Shown here: positions 14,512-22,893 of the stretch, one piece after another
How the letters are laid out: each line of letters opens with the position of its first letter
Position numbering within the stretch: the stretch's first letter is position 1
Source of the DNA: a virus
Virus record (IMG/VR): IMGVR_UViG_3300033141_001870
Coordinates: 1-43,551 of that record
DNA length: 43,551 nt
Strand: one strand, 5' to 3'
The notes under the pieces: generated by a model
The model's input: only the letters and a program-made list of their open reading frames with translations
What the model was told of the DNA's origin: nothing
Database searches by the model: none
Program-made: the position numbers and the translations under genes

Positions 14512-15098
14512 TGGCCCTGCACTCGACGAGCCAGCGCAAGCGCAATCGACGCATCAGCGAGAAGTATCGCGTATATCTCGCTGATCTGGCGCGGATCTAC
14601 GTCGAGGCATCGGAGGCGCCGGGCAAGGCCGCGACGCTCACACACGAGCAACTCGGCCTCGCCCCGGTCAACGCCAAGAGCTTCCGCCGATGGATTGAGG
14701 ATCCCGAGTTCGCCGCGTTCGTCAAGACCGAGCGAGAGCGCCAGGCGAACGAGGCTCGCACGGAGCCCGCTGTCCGCGGCCCGCAGAATATCGCATGGCT
14801 CTGCAAGGTCGGCATCAAACTTCGTGAGATGTATGACCACCCCGACGACGAGAAGGACCGCGTGGCGATCCTCAAGGCGATCCACGGCAACAACGCCGAG
14901 ATACGAGCCGAGGAGCGGCACTACGAAGAGCTGAAGACCGCGGCCGCTCGGCGGGATTTCGCGACTTTCCTGCGCAACCTCGTCAAGTGGGTCAAGCTCA
15001 ACTACTCGACGACCTACAAGATCGTGTTCCCGATCCTGCGCGACGCCCTGAAACGGCTCGACCAGATCATGGCGGGCATTGAGACGGTGGACGAATGA
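14511..15098 (+). CDS. Putative small terminase subunit
   Basis: 195 aa; ATG at 14511 overlapping the HU stop. It is wholly helical and charged, with a basic start (SQRKRNRRISEKYR), an N-terminal HTH-like region (LTHEQLGLAPVNAKSFRRWIE) and an acidic C-terminal helix. It overlaps the large terminase start by four bases, the usual site of the small subunit that recognises DNA for packaging. The family match is by position and HTH style rather than a strong motif, so moderate confidence. Confidence 0.6.
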   Translation: MALHSTSQRKRNRRISEKYRVYLADLARIYVEASEAPGKAATLTHEQLGLAPVNAKSFRRWIEDPEFAAFVKTERERQANEARTEPAVRGPQNIAWLCKVGIKLREMYDHPDDEKDRVAILKAIHGNNAEIRAEERHYEELKTAAARRDFATFLRNLVKWVKLNYSTTYKIVFPILRDALKRLDQIMAGIETVDE

Positions 15099-16873
15099 TC
15101 GCGACCGACATCGGACAAGCCCAATTCGCTGGCCTCGCGGCCCTGGACGCGGCCGAGCGCGAACTCGACGCGCGGCACGCCACCGTCGTGGCCCGGCACT
15201 CCGGCGACCGCTGGGCTGATGCGATGGCGCTGCGAGACGACTTCGCGCATAACCACCACCGCACGACCAAAGGCGACCCGCTCGACCTCACGCCGCGCTG
15301 GCTCATGAAGATCTACGCGGAGACAGCGCTGAACATGGTCGTCAAGAAGAGCGTGCAGTGCGGTGTCAGTGAGTGGCTCGTATGCCTCGAGCTGGCACTC
15401 GCCGCGGTTGGGTTCACAACTTTCCATGTGCTCCCGACCTATGACGTCCGAAACCGCTTCGTGCAGCAGCGCGTTAACCGCGAGATCCTTATGGTGCCTC
15501 GGTATCAGGAGCTATCGCTCACCTCCATCGGCGAGGTGGACAACCTGCGCGTCAAGAACTTTGGCGACGGCGTGCTCTACTTCGCCGGCTCGAACACGCC
15601 GAACGAGTTCATCGAGATCCCCGCCGACGTGAAACTCGTGGACGAGATCGACAGATGCGATCAGCGGAACCTCGCGATGGCCGACGACCGCATCAGCGGT
15701 CCGGGCATGAAAGCGTCGGTCATCATCGGCAACCCGACCCACGCGGACTATGGCATCTCCGCGGCCTACGAGGCCAGCGACCAGCGGCAGTGGCACATCA
15801 AGTGCCGTTCGTGCGGCGACTGGCAGCCGCTCGACTTCTTCGTCAACGTCGTGCATGTGGACCGCGACGCGGAGGGCAACGCCCGCGACTACACGCTGCT
15901 CGACCAGAAATGGAATGAGGACAACGACGAGGACATCAAATGCTACTGCCGCAAGTGCCACGCGCCGCTCGACCGCCACGAGAACGACCCGAAGCACTGC
16001 CGCTGGATCGCGACGTATCCGAAGCGCAAGGTGGTCGGCTACCACATCAGCAAGCTCTTCACGCGGCAGACCACGCTCGCCGCGCTGTGGCTCAGGTTCC
16101 GCAAAGCGCTCGACGACGCGTGGGAGTTCCAGATCTTCATGAACTCCGACCTCGGGATCGAATACTCGCCCCCGGGTTCGGCGCTCACTGACGATCTGCT
16201 CAACGCCTGCTGCCGCGACTACATGATGCCCGGCAGCATCGGCGATCGGTCGTGCTCGATGGGCGTGGACGTTGGCGCCACGATGGACGTGCGCATCAGC
16301 GACCGCCCGGAGTCGGGCGTGCGCCGCGCCGCGTTCATCGGACGCGTCAAGAGCTTCGACGACCTGACCGCCCTGTCCAAGCGCTACCACGTGCGCCGGT
16401 GCGTGATCGACGCGGAGCCCGAGGTGCGCAAGACCATCGAGTGGGCGGACTCGTTCGGCACGGGCCGCAAGCGCCGCGTGTGGCGCGCAGATCTATTCTC
16501 ACAGCAGACGGCCCGCGACCTGCCGAACGCGAAGCAAGACGACTCCGACGATGGCTTGCTGCGTCTTGACCGCACGCAGCTCCTCGACATGGCCACCGCG
16601 GACATCATGCGGCAACGCAACTGGCTCCCACGCAACGCGGCCAGCCTGATGCGCGGCGACTTCTATAAACAGATGAAAGAGCCTAAGCGCGTCATGGTCA
16701 CCGCGCCGGATGGCACGCAGCGATGGACGTGGACCAAGGGCGTGGATCACCAGCGGTTCGCCGACGCGTTCGACTGCTATGCGTCGAGCGGCCTTGGCAT
16801 CACCATGGCCTCGGCCGAGTCGTGGGCAGAGGTCACTGGCGTGTCTGTTGACTCGCCCTACGAGGGATATTGA
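15095..16873 (+). CDS. Terminase large subunit, GpA-like
   Basis: 592 aa. The ATPase half has a modified Walker A at NMVVKKSVQCGVSEW (KKSxQxGxSE style of GpA terminases) and Walker B LVDEID. Two cysteine pairs between the domains (CRSCGDW and CYCRKCHAPL) form the zinc-ribbon region common in GpA proteins. The C-terminal nuclease half begins at SMGVDVGATMDV, an RNase H-like first aspartate strand, followed by RRCVIDAEPEVRK. The protein cuts and translocates DNA into the prohead. Its stop overlaps the portal start (TGATG). Confidence 0.88.
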   Translation: MIATDIGQAQFAGLAALDAAERELDARHATVVARHSGDRWADAMALRDDFAHNHHRTTKGDPLDLTPRWLMKIYAETALNMVVKKSVQCGVSEWLVCLELALAAVGFTTFHVLPTYDVRNRFVQQRVNREILMVPRYQELSLTSIGEVDNLRVKNFGDGVLYFAGSNTPNEFIEIPADVKLVDEIDRCDQRNLAMADDRISGPGMKASVIIGNPTHADYGISAAYEASDQRQWHIKCRSCGDWQPLDFFVNVVHVDRDAEGNARDYTLLDQKWNEDNDEDIKCYCRKCHAPLDRHENDPKHCRWIATYPKRKVVGYHISKLFTRQTTLAALWLRFRKALDDAWEFQIFMNSDLGIEYSPPGSALTDDLLNACCRDYMMPGSIGDRSCSMGVDVGATMDVRISDRPESGVRRAAFIGRVKSFDDLTALSKRYHVRRCVIDAEPEVRKTIEWADSFGTGRKRRVWRADLFSQQTARDLPNAKQDDSDDGLLRLDRTQLLDMATADIMRQRNWLPRNAASLMRGDFYKQMKEPKRVMVTAPDGTQRWTWTKGVDHQRFADAFDCYASSGLGITMASAESWAEVTGVSVDSPYEGY

Positions 16874-18315
16874 TGCGCAAGCACGGAGACATCTGGGTGC
16901 CTGAGACATACGCCGAGACCGCGCCAAAGCCGCGCACCGGCGAGGTGGCCACTGTCCGCAGCGACCCCGACTGGGATCAAGAGTGGATGGGCGAGGCGCG
17001 CACCAACCCCGACGAGATTCTGCGCAAGCGGGCCACCGAGTCCGGCGGCGACGCGATCAAACTCTACGACGAGATGGATCGCAAGGACCCCCAGCTCAGC
17101 TCGTTCGTGCAGACGCGCATCAACGGCGTGCTCAGCAAGGATCGACGCATCGTGCCCGGCGAGGACAGCGACGCTGCGCGGGCCATCGCCGAGGGTGCGC
17201 AGGCCATGTTCGACCGCATCCCGGACTTCGAGCAGGACCTGCGCGAGATGATGCGGGCCATCAGTCACGGCTTCTCCGTCGCCGAGGTCATGTGGCAGCG
17301 CAACGGCAACGCGCTCGACATCGCCGACCTCGTGTCGCGGCCTCAGCGCCGGTTCGATTTCGACATGGACTGGCGCCTGCGGATGCTCACCAAAGACAAC
17401 CAGGTCGACGGCGAGCCGGTCGAGAAGCGCTACCCGCGCAAGTTCCTCGTCCACACCCACAACCGCGCCGGCATGAACCGCTACGGTCGCGGCGAATACC
17501 AATTCGCCTACTGGCCCTACTTTTTTAAGAAGAACTGCCTCAAGTTTTGGGCGATCTTCATCGAGAAACGCGCCCTCCCGATCATCGTCGGTCGCTACGA
17601 CCGTGAGAATAGCGGCAAAGACCAACGAAGCGACATCAAGAAGGCGATCAGAGAGGTCGTGCATGACACGGGCATCATAATCCCCGACGACATCGAACTG
17701 GAGTTCGTCGAGGTCACGTCGAGCGTCCCCGTGCGCACGATGAAGGACTTCGTCGAACTCATGGCCGACTGGCAGGCACAGCGCATCCTCGGCCAGACGC
17801 TGACCACTGGCAAGGGCGCGGCTGGCCTCGGCCAGGGCGGCGTCGCCGCGCAGCACGGCGCGGTCCGCCAGGAATACATCGAGGCCGACTCGAAAGAGCT
17901 GCTGCCCGTGCTCGACCAGGCCGTGCGGTGGTATGTCGATGTGAACCACGGGCCGCAGGAGGCCTACCCTCACTGGCAGATCGACTACGAGCCAGCCAAA
18001 GACCTCAAGACCGCGGTCGAGGTGGACAAGGTTTTGATCGTAGACATGGGCCTGCCCGTTGTGGCCGAGGACATCTATGAAAAGTATGGGTGGCGGAAGC
18101 CCGAGGACGAGGACGAGCTGCTGACTCCCGCCGCGCCCAAGCCCAAAGCCGAGCCGTTCGGCGAGCTGTCGCCGCGGCAACAGCTCGCGCTCGGTCGCAT
18201 CGATCGAGACACTCAGCAGATCACCGGCGACGGTGTCGCCGATGGCAAGACCTTCTTCGACCAGTGGCGGCAAGCGCTGATCGAAGACCTAAAAAAAAAA
18301 GCGCCGACGAGCTGA
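16873..18315 (+). CDS. Portal protein, DUF935 (Mu gp29-like)
   Basis: 480 aa; ATG at 16873 rather than the TTG at 16870. DUF935 features are present: an early TPRTG-like region (AETAPKPRTGEVATV), the helical body with MFDRIPDFEQDLREMMRAISHGFSVAEVMW, and the stretch FFKKNCLKFWAIFIEKRALPIIVGRYD that characterises the family. The portal ring is the DNA gate of the head. The frame stops at 18315, five codons after an A10 tract, with MuF continuing in the -1 frame. The length is close to Mu gp29. Confidence 0.9.
   Translation: MRKHGDIWVPETYAETAPKPRTGEVATVRSDPDWDQEWMGEARTNPDEILRKRATESGGDAIKLYDEMDRKDPQLSSFVQTRINGVLSKDRRIVPGEDSDAARAIAEGAQAMFDRIPDFEQDLREMMRAISHGFSVAEVMWQRNGNALDIADLVSRPQRRFDFDMDWRLRMLTKDNQVDGEPVEKRYPRKFLVHTHNRAGMNRYGRGEYQFAYWPYFFKKNCLKFWAIFIEKRALPIIVGRYDRENSGKDQRSDIKKAIREVVHDTGIIIPDDIELEFVEVTSSVPVRTMKDFVELMADWQAQRILGQTLTTGKGAAGLGQGGVAAQHGAVRQEYIEADSKELLPVLDQAVRWYVDVNHGPQEAYPHWQIDYEPAKDLKTAVEVDKVLIVDMGLPVVAEDIYEKYGWRKPEDEDELLTPAAPKPKAEPFGELSPRQQLALGRIDRDTQQITGDGVADGKTFFDQWRQALIEDLKKKAPTS
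18291..18300 (+). other. A10 tract, candidate -1 frameshift or transcript-slippage site
   Basis: Ten adenines run from 18291 to 18300 in the last codons of the portal gene (CTA then AAA AAA AAA). A -1 shift here passes directly into the MuF frame as KKKSADEL. The MuF frame has no ATG with a ribosome site before its conserved region. A one-base length error in assembly or a natural variant would look the same. Confidence 0.55.
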
Positions 18316-18344
18316 CTGGCCTCCGCCTGCCGACGCTTCGCTCT

Positions 18345-19061
18345 TTGAAACTTGACGTTCCGTTCGCCGACCTGGTGCGCGATGTCAATGTGCTCGCGGG
18401 CCTCACCGCTCACTATCACGTGTGCGAGGAGGTGCGCGAGGCCACGGGCATCGACGTTCGCGCCGAGCGCTTCGCTGCCGACTACACCGACGCGATCGAC
18501 TGGACGCTCAGCAAGACGGCCATGACCCGCGACGCGTTCGACGCGCTGACCCTGGTCGAGCAGGCCAACGCGTTCACCGTGGCGCGGATCACCGACGAGG
18601 TCGTGATCGGCCGCATCCAGAAGGCGGTCGGCAAGGCCGTGGCCGAAGGCCTCGACATGGAGACCTTCCGCCAGCGCGTCGATGGCATCGTGTCGAGCGC
18701 CGGGCTCGACACGCTCAACCCGTGGCACCTCGAGACGATCTTCCGCACGAACGTGCAGGACGCCTACGGCGCCGGCCGCTGGGAGGCCTTCAACGCGCCG
18801 GGCGTCGACGAGCATATCCTCGGCTACGAGTATGTGACCGCGGGCGACGACCGAGTCCGCGAGACGCATCAACAGATGGACGGCAACGTCTATACCAAGA
18901 ACGATCCGGTGTGGAGTATCTGGTGGCCCCCGAACGGCTTCATGTGCCGCTGCCAGGTGCTCCCCGTGTTCGCCGGCGAGCGCATGACACTGAGCGAGCC
19001 GCCGATGTATAAGCCCGACCTCGGGTTCGAGCGCAACCCAGCATGGAAGACAGCCGCATGA
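18345..19061 (+). CDS. MuF-like minor head protein, possibly translated by frameshift from the portal
   Basis: About 238 aa from the TTG at 18345, which has no convincing ribosome site; the open frame extends back through the A10 tract, so a portal-MuF fusion is plausible. The conserved MuF core is clear: ADYTDAIDWTLSKTAM, ETIFRTNVQDAYGAGRW, then RETHQQMDGNVY and PPNGFMCRCQVLP, the C-terminal Cys/His motif of phage head morphogenesis proteins. Portal-MuF fusions are known from other phages. It overlaps the next start (ATGA). Confidence 0.7.
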   Translation: MKLDVPFADLVRDVNVLAGLTAHYHVCEEVREATGIDVRAERFAADYTDAIDWTLSKTAMTRDAFDALTLVEQANAFTVARITDEVVIGRIQKAVGKAVAEGLDMETFRQRVDGIVSSAGLDTLNPWHLETIFRTNVQDAYGAGRWEAFNAPGVDEHILGYEYVTAGDDRVRETHQQMDGNVYTKNDPVWSIWWPPNGFMCRCQVLPVFAGERMTLSEPPMYKPDLGFERNPAWKTAA

Positions 19062-19762
19062 GCCTGGCAACCGTAAAAGCACGAATCCTCGATGATGGCA
19101 CTCGCAAGCGCCTCAACGCCGCGGCCGACGCGTGCGCGGGCAAGAGCGCCCGGCTGGAAGAGGGCTTCCGCCTCGCCGGCGTGCGCTTCCTCCGCGACAC
19201 GCAGCGCGAGTTCAAGAAGTTGTCGCGGCGCGAGCGCCGCGGCTGGAAGAAGCTCAGCCCGGTCACCGTGCTCCAGCGCCGACGCGGACGCGGCAAGAAG
19301 ATCGAGGATTGGGACGACATCGAGCGACGCCGGTCGGAGATAGCGATCCTCAACGATTCTGGCCGCCTCGCCGCGAGCCTGTCGCCTGGCGCCACGGGCA
19401 ATGTGCTCAAGGTCAAGCGGCTGTCGGTCGAGTGTGGCACGAACGTGAGTTACGCGGACACGCATCAGCGTGGCAAGCGTTCCACGTTCGAGTTCGACGA
19501 GGGACAGTTCGAGAAGAACGTCAAGAAGATTTTACCGGGCAAGAAGCCCAAGAAGACCGCGAGCGGCAAGAAGTCGCGAGCTAAACGGAACTGGAACACG
19601 ATGTATTTCGTCGCCCGCAACTGGCTCCGCCGGCTCGACGGCAAGCGCTTCAAGGTTCCCAAGCGCGTCATTATCCGCAAGCCGACGCGTGCTCAGGTCG
19701 CCCAATACGTGGCGCCCATCACACGGGCCATCAACGCCGTGCTGCGTGGAAGGGCGCAATGA
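19058..19762 (+). CDS. Virion morphogenesis protein (Mu gpG-like)
   Basis: 234 aa; ATG at 19058 in ATGA overlap with MuF, preferred over an upstream ATG at 19043. A helical basic body (RLEEGFRLAGVRFLRDTQREFKKL) leads to LSPVTVLQRRRGRG, then LNDSGRLAASL and a later VSYADTHQRGKR, the pattern of phage virion morphogenesis proteins (tail completion, Mu gpG). The C-terminal half is very lysine/arginine-rich, longer than usual. It follows MuF as in Mu. Confidence 0.8.
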   Translation: MSLATVKARILDDGTRKRLNAAADACAGKSARLEEGFRLAGVRFLRDTQREFKKLSRRERRGWKKLSPVTVLQRRRGRGKKIEDWDDIERRRSEIAILNDSGRLAASLSPGATGNVLKVKRLSVECGTNVSYADTHQRGKRSTFEFDEGQFEKNVKKILPGKKPKKTASGKKSRAKRNWNTMYFVARNWLRRLDGKRFKVPKRVIIRKPTRAQVAQYVAPITRAINAVLRGRAQ

Positions 19763-19828
19763 GGAGTCCGCGTGCGCCCTGGACGATCATGGACGGCTTG
19801 CTGGCGAAAACAGAGAGAGGTTAGACCC

Positions 19829-21190
19829 ATGCCGAACACGAAACAACATAGCGCAGTAATCCGAGACGCGAAAGCGTTCGATGCCGACAGCCTCCGGGCC
19901 AAGCCGCTGGATGCCGGCGTATCGCTCGTCGTGGGCAAACTGCGCGGCGGCGACGGCATGGAGAAGGTCCAGGGCTACCAGTTCGCCGAGGGGCAGTTCA
20001 GCGCGACGCAGGCGCGTGGCTGGCTCAAGGATCGCGGGGTAGCGAGCTACATGTTCGCCCCCGCCGATGCCGCCGCGGAGACGTTCGCGGAGATCCGCGA
20101 CATGGAGATCTTCGAGGCAGGCACTTACCGCGGGAAGGTCTATACCAACAAAGACCTCGACAAGATCATCGACAATTTCCGCCAGAGCCCCGTCGAACCC
20201 CCGTTGGTCGTCGGGCACGGCGAAGATCAAGAGTTCCTCAAGCGTGAGGGCCTGCCCGCGGCGGGATGGCTGACCGCGCTCAAGCGGGTAGGCAGCAAGT
20301 TGGTGGCCTCGTTCGGAGACGTGCCTCGGGTGATTGCCGAGGCCATCGAGCGCAAGGCCTACAAGCAACGGTCGGCCGAAATCTATCACGACTTCCAGGG
20401 GCGCGGCATGACGTTGCGGCGCGTGGCGCTGCTCGGCGCCGACGTCCCCGAAGTCAAGACCTTGTCCGACGCGGTTGCGCTCTACGGAGACGACGACCCC
20501 GACTACGAGACTCACGAGTTCGCAGCGGCAGATGGCGACGCCATAGTCACCCTGCCGCGCTCAGCACAACCCACGGGAGATAAACCCATGCCCGAAGCAA
20601 CCAACGAACAGCCTCGGACGTTCACCGAGGACCAGATGCAGACGCTCATCAACGCGTCCGTCCAGAAAGCCGTCACAGAGCAGACCACCAAGCTCTCCGA
20701 GCAGGTCACCAAGCTCACCACCGAGCGCGACGACCTCAAGAAGAAATCCGAGCAGCACTCCGAGGCCGAGGCCAAGCACGCGGCCGAGTTGCACAAGATC
20801 GAGCTGGAGCGCTTCATCGAGAAGCTCAAGACCGCCGGCACGCTCCCGCCCGCGTTCGAGAAAATGGGCCTGATCAAGTTCATGGCCAGCCTCGATCACG
20901 GCGAAGGCGACGACGTTGCGGTCGTCGAGTTCGGCGAGAAGGAAGAGAAGGTCGCCCAGCTCGCCTGGTTCGAGAAGTTCCTCGAGCAACTGCCCAAGGT
21001 CGTCACGTTCGAGGAGGTCGCGCCCGACGCGTCCTCGCCCGACGATGACGATGCGGGCAAGGGCGACCTGCCGAAGACGATGGACGACAAGCCCGTCGAC
21101 CCCGAGTCGGCCAAGCTCGTGGCCAAGGCCGAGGCGTATGCCGAGAAACACGAGTGCGACTTCGAGACCGCGCTCATCGCGGTGAGCTGA
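19829..21190 (+). CDS. Prohead protease and scaffold, Mu gpI-like
   Basis: 453 aa; start at 19829 chosen over an upstream start without support. The N-terminal half is the protease (Mu I): FEAGTYRGKVYTNKDLDKIIDNF, a histidine in LVVGHGEDQEFL, and SAEIYHDFQGRGMTLRRVALLGADVP, which holds the serine-bearing stretch. The C-terminal half is an acidic and lysine-rich coiled coil with many glutamates, the scaffold. An internal start at 20588 probably also gives free scaffold. The protease matures the prohead. Confidence 0.85.
   Translation: MPNTKQHSAVIRDAKAFDADSLRAKPLDAGVSLVVGKLRGGDGMEKVQGYQFAEGQFSATQARGWLKDRGVASYMFAPADAAAETFAEIRDMEIFEAGTYRGKVYTNKDLDKIIDNFRQSPVEPPLVVGHGEDQEFLKREGLPAAGWLTALKRVGSKLVASFGDVPRVIAEAIERKAYKQRSAEIYHDFQGRGMTLRRVALLGADVPEVKTLSDAVALYGDDDPDYETHEFAAADGDAIVTLPRSAQPTGDKPMPEATNEQPRTFTEDQMQTLINASVQKAVTEQTTKLSEQVTKLTTERDDLKKKSEQHSEAEAKHAAELHKIELERFIEKLKTAGTLPPAFEKMGLIKFMASLDHGEGDDVAVVEFGEKEEKVAQLAWFEKFLEQLPKVVTFEEVAPDASSPDDDDAGKGDLPKTMDDKPVDPESAKLVAKAEAYAEKHECDFETALIAVS
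20588..21190 (+). CDS. Nested scaffold protein (Mu gpZ-like internal start)
   Basis: In-frame ATG at 20588 behind GGGAGA with an eight-base spacing lies exactly at the protease/scaffold border. It would yield a 200-residue scaffold starting MPEATNEQPRTF, with a coiled-coil centre (KLSEQVTKLTTERDDLKKKS). Mu uses the same arrangement for genes I and Z. The internal initiation is inferred from the ribosome site and domain boundary. Confidence 0.6.
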   Translation: MPEATNEQPRTFTEDQMQTLINASVQKAVTEQTTKLSEQVTKLTTERDDLKKKSEQHSEAEAKHAAELHKIELERFIEKLKTAGTLPPAFEKMGLIKFMASLDHGEGDDVAVVEFGEKEEKVAQLAWFEKFLEQLPKVVTFEEVAPDASSPDDDDAGKGDLPKTMDDKPVDPESAKLVAKAEAYAEKHECDFETALIAVS

Positions 21191-21250
21191 CCCGACCGAT
21201 CTAACCCGCCACGAACGTGGCAGCCCATAGCATCAGAGGAGTAATACCTC

Positions 21251-21640
21251 ATGTCTGCAAAAGTCCGAAACAAGCCTTCCGAGATCGTGGGTGGCGTGGC
21301 CACTGGCACGTTCACGAAGCACTACGCGGCCGTGCGCGACGCAACCGATCCCGAGAAGTTCGCGCAGGCGGACGCCATCAACGATGGCGAGATCGCCGGC
21401 CTCTTCATGAACTCCGGCGTGGCCGGCGACATCGCCCAGGTCTGCTCGGGCGGCTACTTCCCCGGCAAGGCCGGCGACACCTCCGCTGTGAGCGGCCGCA
21501 TTGCGGTCGCCAACGCGGCCGGCAAGATCATCGGCTACGCGGCCGGCTCGACCGGCGTGAACGCGGTTGGCGAGATCTGGAGCGACGCGGCCGCGGCCGA
21601 CGAACTCGTCACGATTCGCGTTGCCCCCACGATCCGCTGA
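21251..21640 (+). CDS. Capsid decoration protein, DUF2190-like
   Basis: 129 aa; start at 21251 behind GAGGAG. The protein is alanine/glycine-rich and beta-like, with GDIAQVCSGGYFPGKAG, AVSGRIAVANAAGKIIGYA and EIWSDAAAADELVTIRV, the pattern of small DUF2190/gpD-like head decoration proteins. It lies between the protease/scaffold and major capsid genes, where the decoration protein is usual. It should stabilise the expanded capsid. Confidence 0.7.
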   Translation: MSAKVRNKPSEIVGGVATGTFTKHYAAVRDATDPEKFAQADAINDGEIAGLFMNSGVAGDIAQVCSGGYFPGKAGDTSAVSGRIAVANAAGKIIGYAAGSTGVNAVGEIWSDAAAADELVTIRVAPTIR

Positions 21641-21645
21641 TCCCA

Positions 21646-21706
21646 ATGGAGCACAGTCGCCCCCGACTGTGTTCCTTTCCCCCAGCCGAGGGCGGCTGGG
21701 CTCCAT
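21646..21706. repeat. Double-hairpin palindromic element, copy 1
   Basis: The outer stem is ATGGAGC (21646-21652) with GCTCCAT (21700-21706). Inside are two hairpins: CACAGTCG/CGACTGTG (21652-21671, loop CCCC) and CCCAGCCG/CGGCTGGG (21681-21700, loop AGGG), together a three-way or cruciform shape. Copies recur at 31201-31257 and, inverted, at 41804-41861. This copy lies between the decoration and capsid genes; 21707-21780 holds nothing else recognisable apart from the capsid ribosome site. Confidence 0.9.
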
Positions 21707-21780
21707 GTGCCGCGGTGATGGACCGTGATCTAACTTCTGGCCCTCACGGGTCGCCCTTGGCCGAACGATAGGAGCTAATC

Positions 21781-22728
21781 ATGCCCACGGCTAAGGATGT
21801 CCATGTCAACGCAGCGTTGTCCAATTTCGCTGTCAAGAAAGGCGTCGGCGGCGGTTTCGTCGCGGACGAGCTGTTCCCGGTCGTCCCTGTCAAGAAAAAC
21901 TCGGACGAGTACTACGTGTATGCGCAGGACGAGATGGACGACGACGTCGAGACCGCCGTCTCCGAGCGCGAGCTGGCGAACGAAATCGACTGGTCGACCT
22001 CGACGGCGGAGTATCTCCTCGTCAAGCACAAGCTCCGGCACTTCGTGTCGGACGACGTGATGGCCAACGCGGACAAGCCGCTGCGTCCGAAGATGCGAGC
22101 GACCGAGCTGCTCGTCCGCCGGCTCAGGATGGGCGTCGAGAAGCGTGTCCGCGATCTCGTGGTGGACACCACCACGATCACCAACGCCACGCCCGCCGTC
22201 AAATGGGACGCTGGGGCCGCGGTCGTGATCGAGAAAAACATCGACGACGCCAAAGAGGCCTTCGCGGTCGCGGCGGGCGTCGAGCCCAACATCATCGTGA
22301 TCCCGCCCGCGGTCGCGAAGGTGATGAAGCGCGACAGCACCGTCCGCGAGCTGATCAAGTATACGCAGAGCAACCTGCTCGTGAACGGTGACCTGCCCCC
22401 GACGGTGTTCAATCTCCGGGTCGTCATCCCCGGCGCGCTCGCCAACTCCGCCAACGCCGGCCTCACGCAGAACGTGGCGCGGCTGTGGTCGGATGACAAG
22501 GTCATCCTGGCCTACGTCGAGCCAAACCCAGGCACGGAGGCCATGACCGCTGGCGTGCAGGTCCGCAAGACCCACGGCCAGACCGCCAAGGGCGTGCAGA
22601 TGACCATCCCGGTCAAAGAGTATCGCGTGCCCGGGCTCGACGGCGTGTTCGTCGAGGCAGGCTTCAAGGTCGACGAGGTCGTCGTGTGCAGCGATGCCCT
22701 CTACATCCTCAACGATGTGCTCACCTAA
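21781..22728 (+). CDS. Major capsid protein
   Basis: 315 aa; start at 21781 behind AGGAGC. The sequence has an HK97-type look: an early acidic stretch (DEYYVYAQDEMDDDV), then the long spine-helix region RATELLVRRLRMGVEKRVRDLVVD, a beta core (NIIVIPPAVAKVMKRDS) and the C-terminal LYILNDVLT. It follows the decoration gene and precedes a strong hairpin, as expected for a heavily expressed structural gene. Mu gpT is the functional equivalent. Confidence 0.87.
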   Translation: MPTAKDVHVNAALSNFAVKKGVGGGFVADELFPVVPVKKNSDEYYVYAQDEMDDDVETAVSERELANEIDWSTSTAEYLLVKHKLRHFVSDDVMANADKPLRPKMRATELLVRRLRMGVEKRVRDLVVDTTTITNATPAVKWDAGAAVVIEKNIDDAKEAFAVAAGVEPNIIVIPPAVAKVMKRDSTVRELIKYTQSNLLVNGDLPPTVFNLRVVIPGALANSANAGLTQNVARLWSDDKVILAYVEPNPGTEAMTAGVQVRKTHGQTAKGVQMTIPVKEYRVPGLDGVFVEAGFKVDEVVVCSDALYILNDVLT

Positions 22729-22746
22729 ACGGTGCGGTGCGTGCCA

Positions 22747-22781
22747 GGGCTGGGTGGGTGCCCCTCCTTCCCACCCAGCCC
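22747..22781. terminator. Strong hairpin after the capsid gene
   Basis: GGGCTGGGTGGG at 22747-22758 pairs perfectly with CCCACCCAGCCC at 22770-22781, a 12-bp GC-rich stem with an 11-base loop, 19 bases after the capsid stop. There is no U-run, but it may end capsid transcription or shield the message, and it lies just before the tRNA gene. Confidence 0.65.
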
Positions 22782-22787
22782 GCTTAT

Positions 22788-22858
22788 AGCAGGGTAGAGT
22801 AACGGTCACTCAGCGGCTTCATGAGCCGCCCAAGCGGGTTCGACTCCCGCCCCTGCCA
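22788..22858 (+). tRNA. tRNA with CAU anticodon (Met or Ile2)
   Basis: The cloverleaf folds with acceptor AGCAGGG/CCCTGCC, D arm GAGT/ACTC, anticodon stem GCGGC/GCCGC with loop TTCATGA (anticodon CAT), four-base variable loop, and T arm GCGGG/CCCGC with TTCGACT; discriminator A858, no encoded CCA. The first pair is an A-C mismatch. The anticodon stem lacks the three G-C pairs of initiator tRNA, so it is probably an elongator Met or a lysidine-modified Ile2 tRNA. tRNA genes are uncommon in Mu-like phages. Confidence 0.85.
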
Positions 22859-22893
22859 AGTAGTCGGCAACCCCAACTGACCGGAAGTGCAGC

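Noticed and set aside
21210-21223. Short GCCAC palindrome before the decoration gene
   Set aside because: Only a five-base stem with a small loop; likely chance in GC-rich DNA.
21707-21780. Small gene between the double-hairpin element and the capsid gene
   Set aside because: No start with a ribosome site and no sensible product; it seems to be spacer.
22788-22858. Initiator tRNA (fMet)
   Set aside because: The anticodon stem lacks the three consecutive G-C pairs of initiators and the mismatch is A-C rather than C-A.
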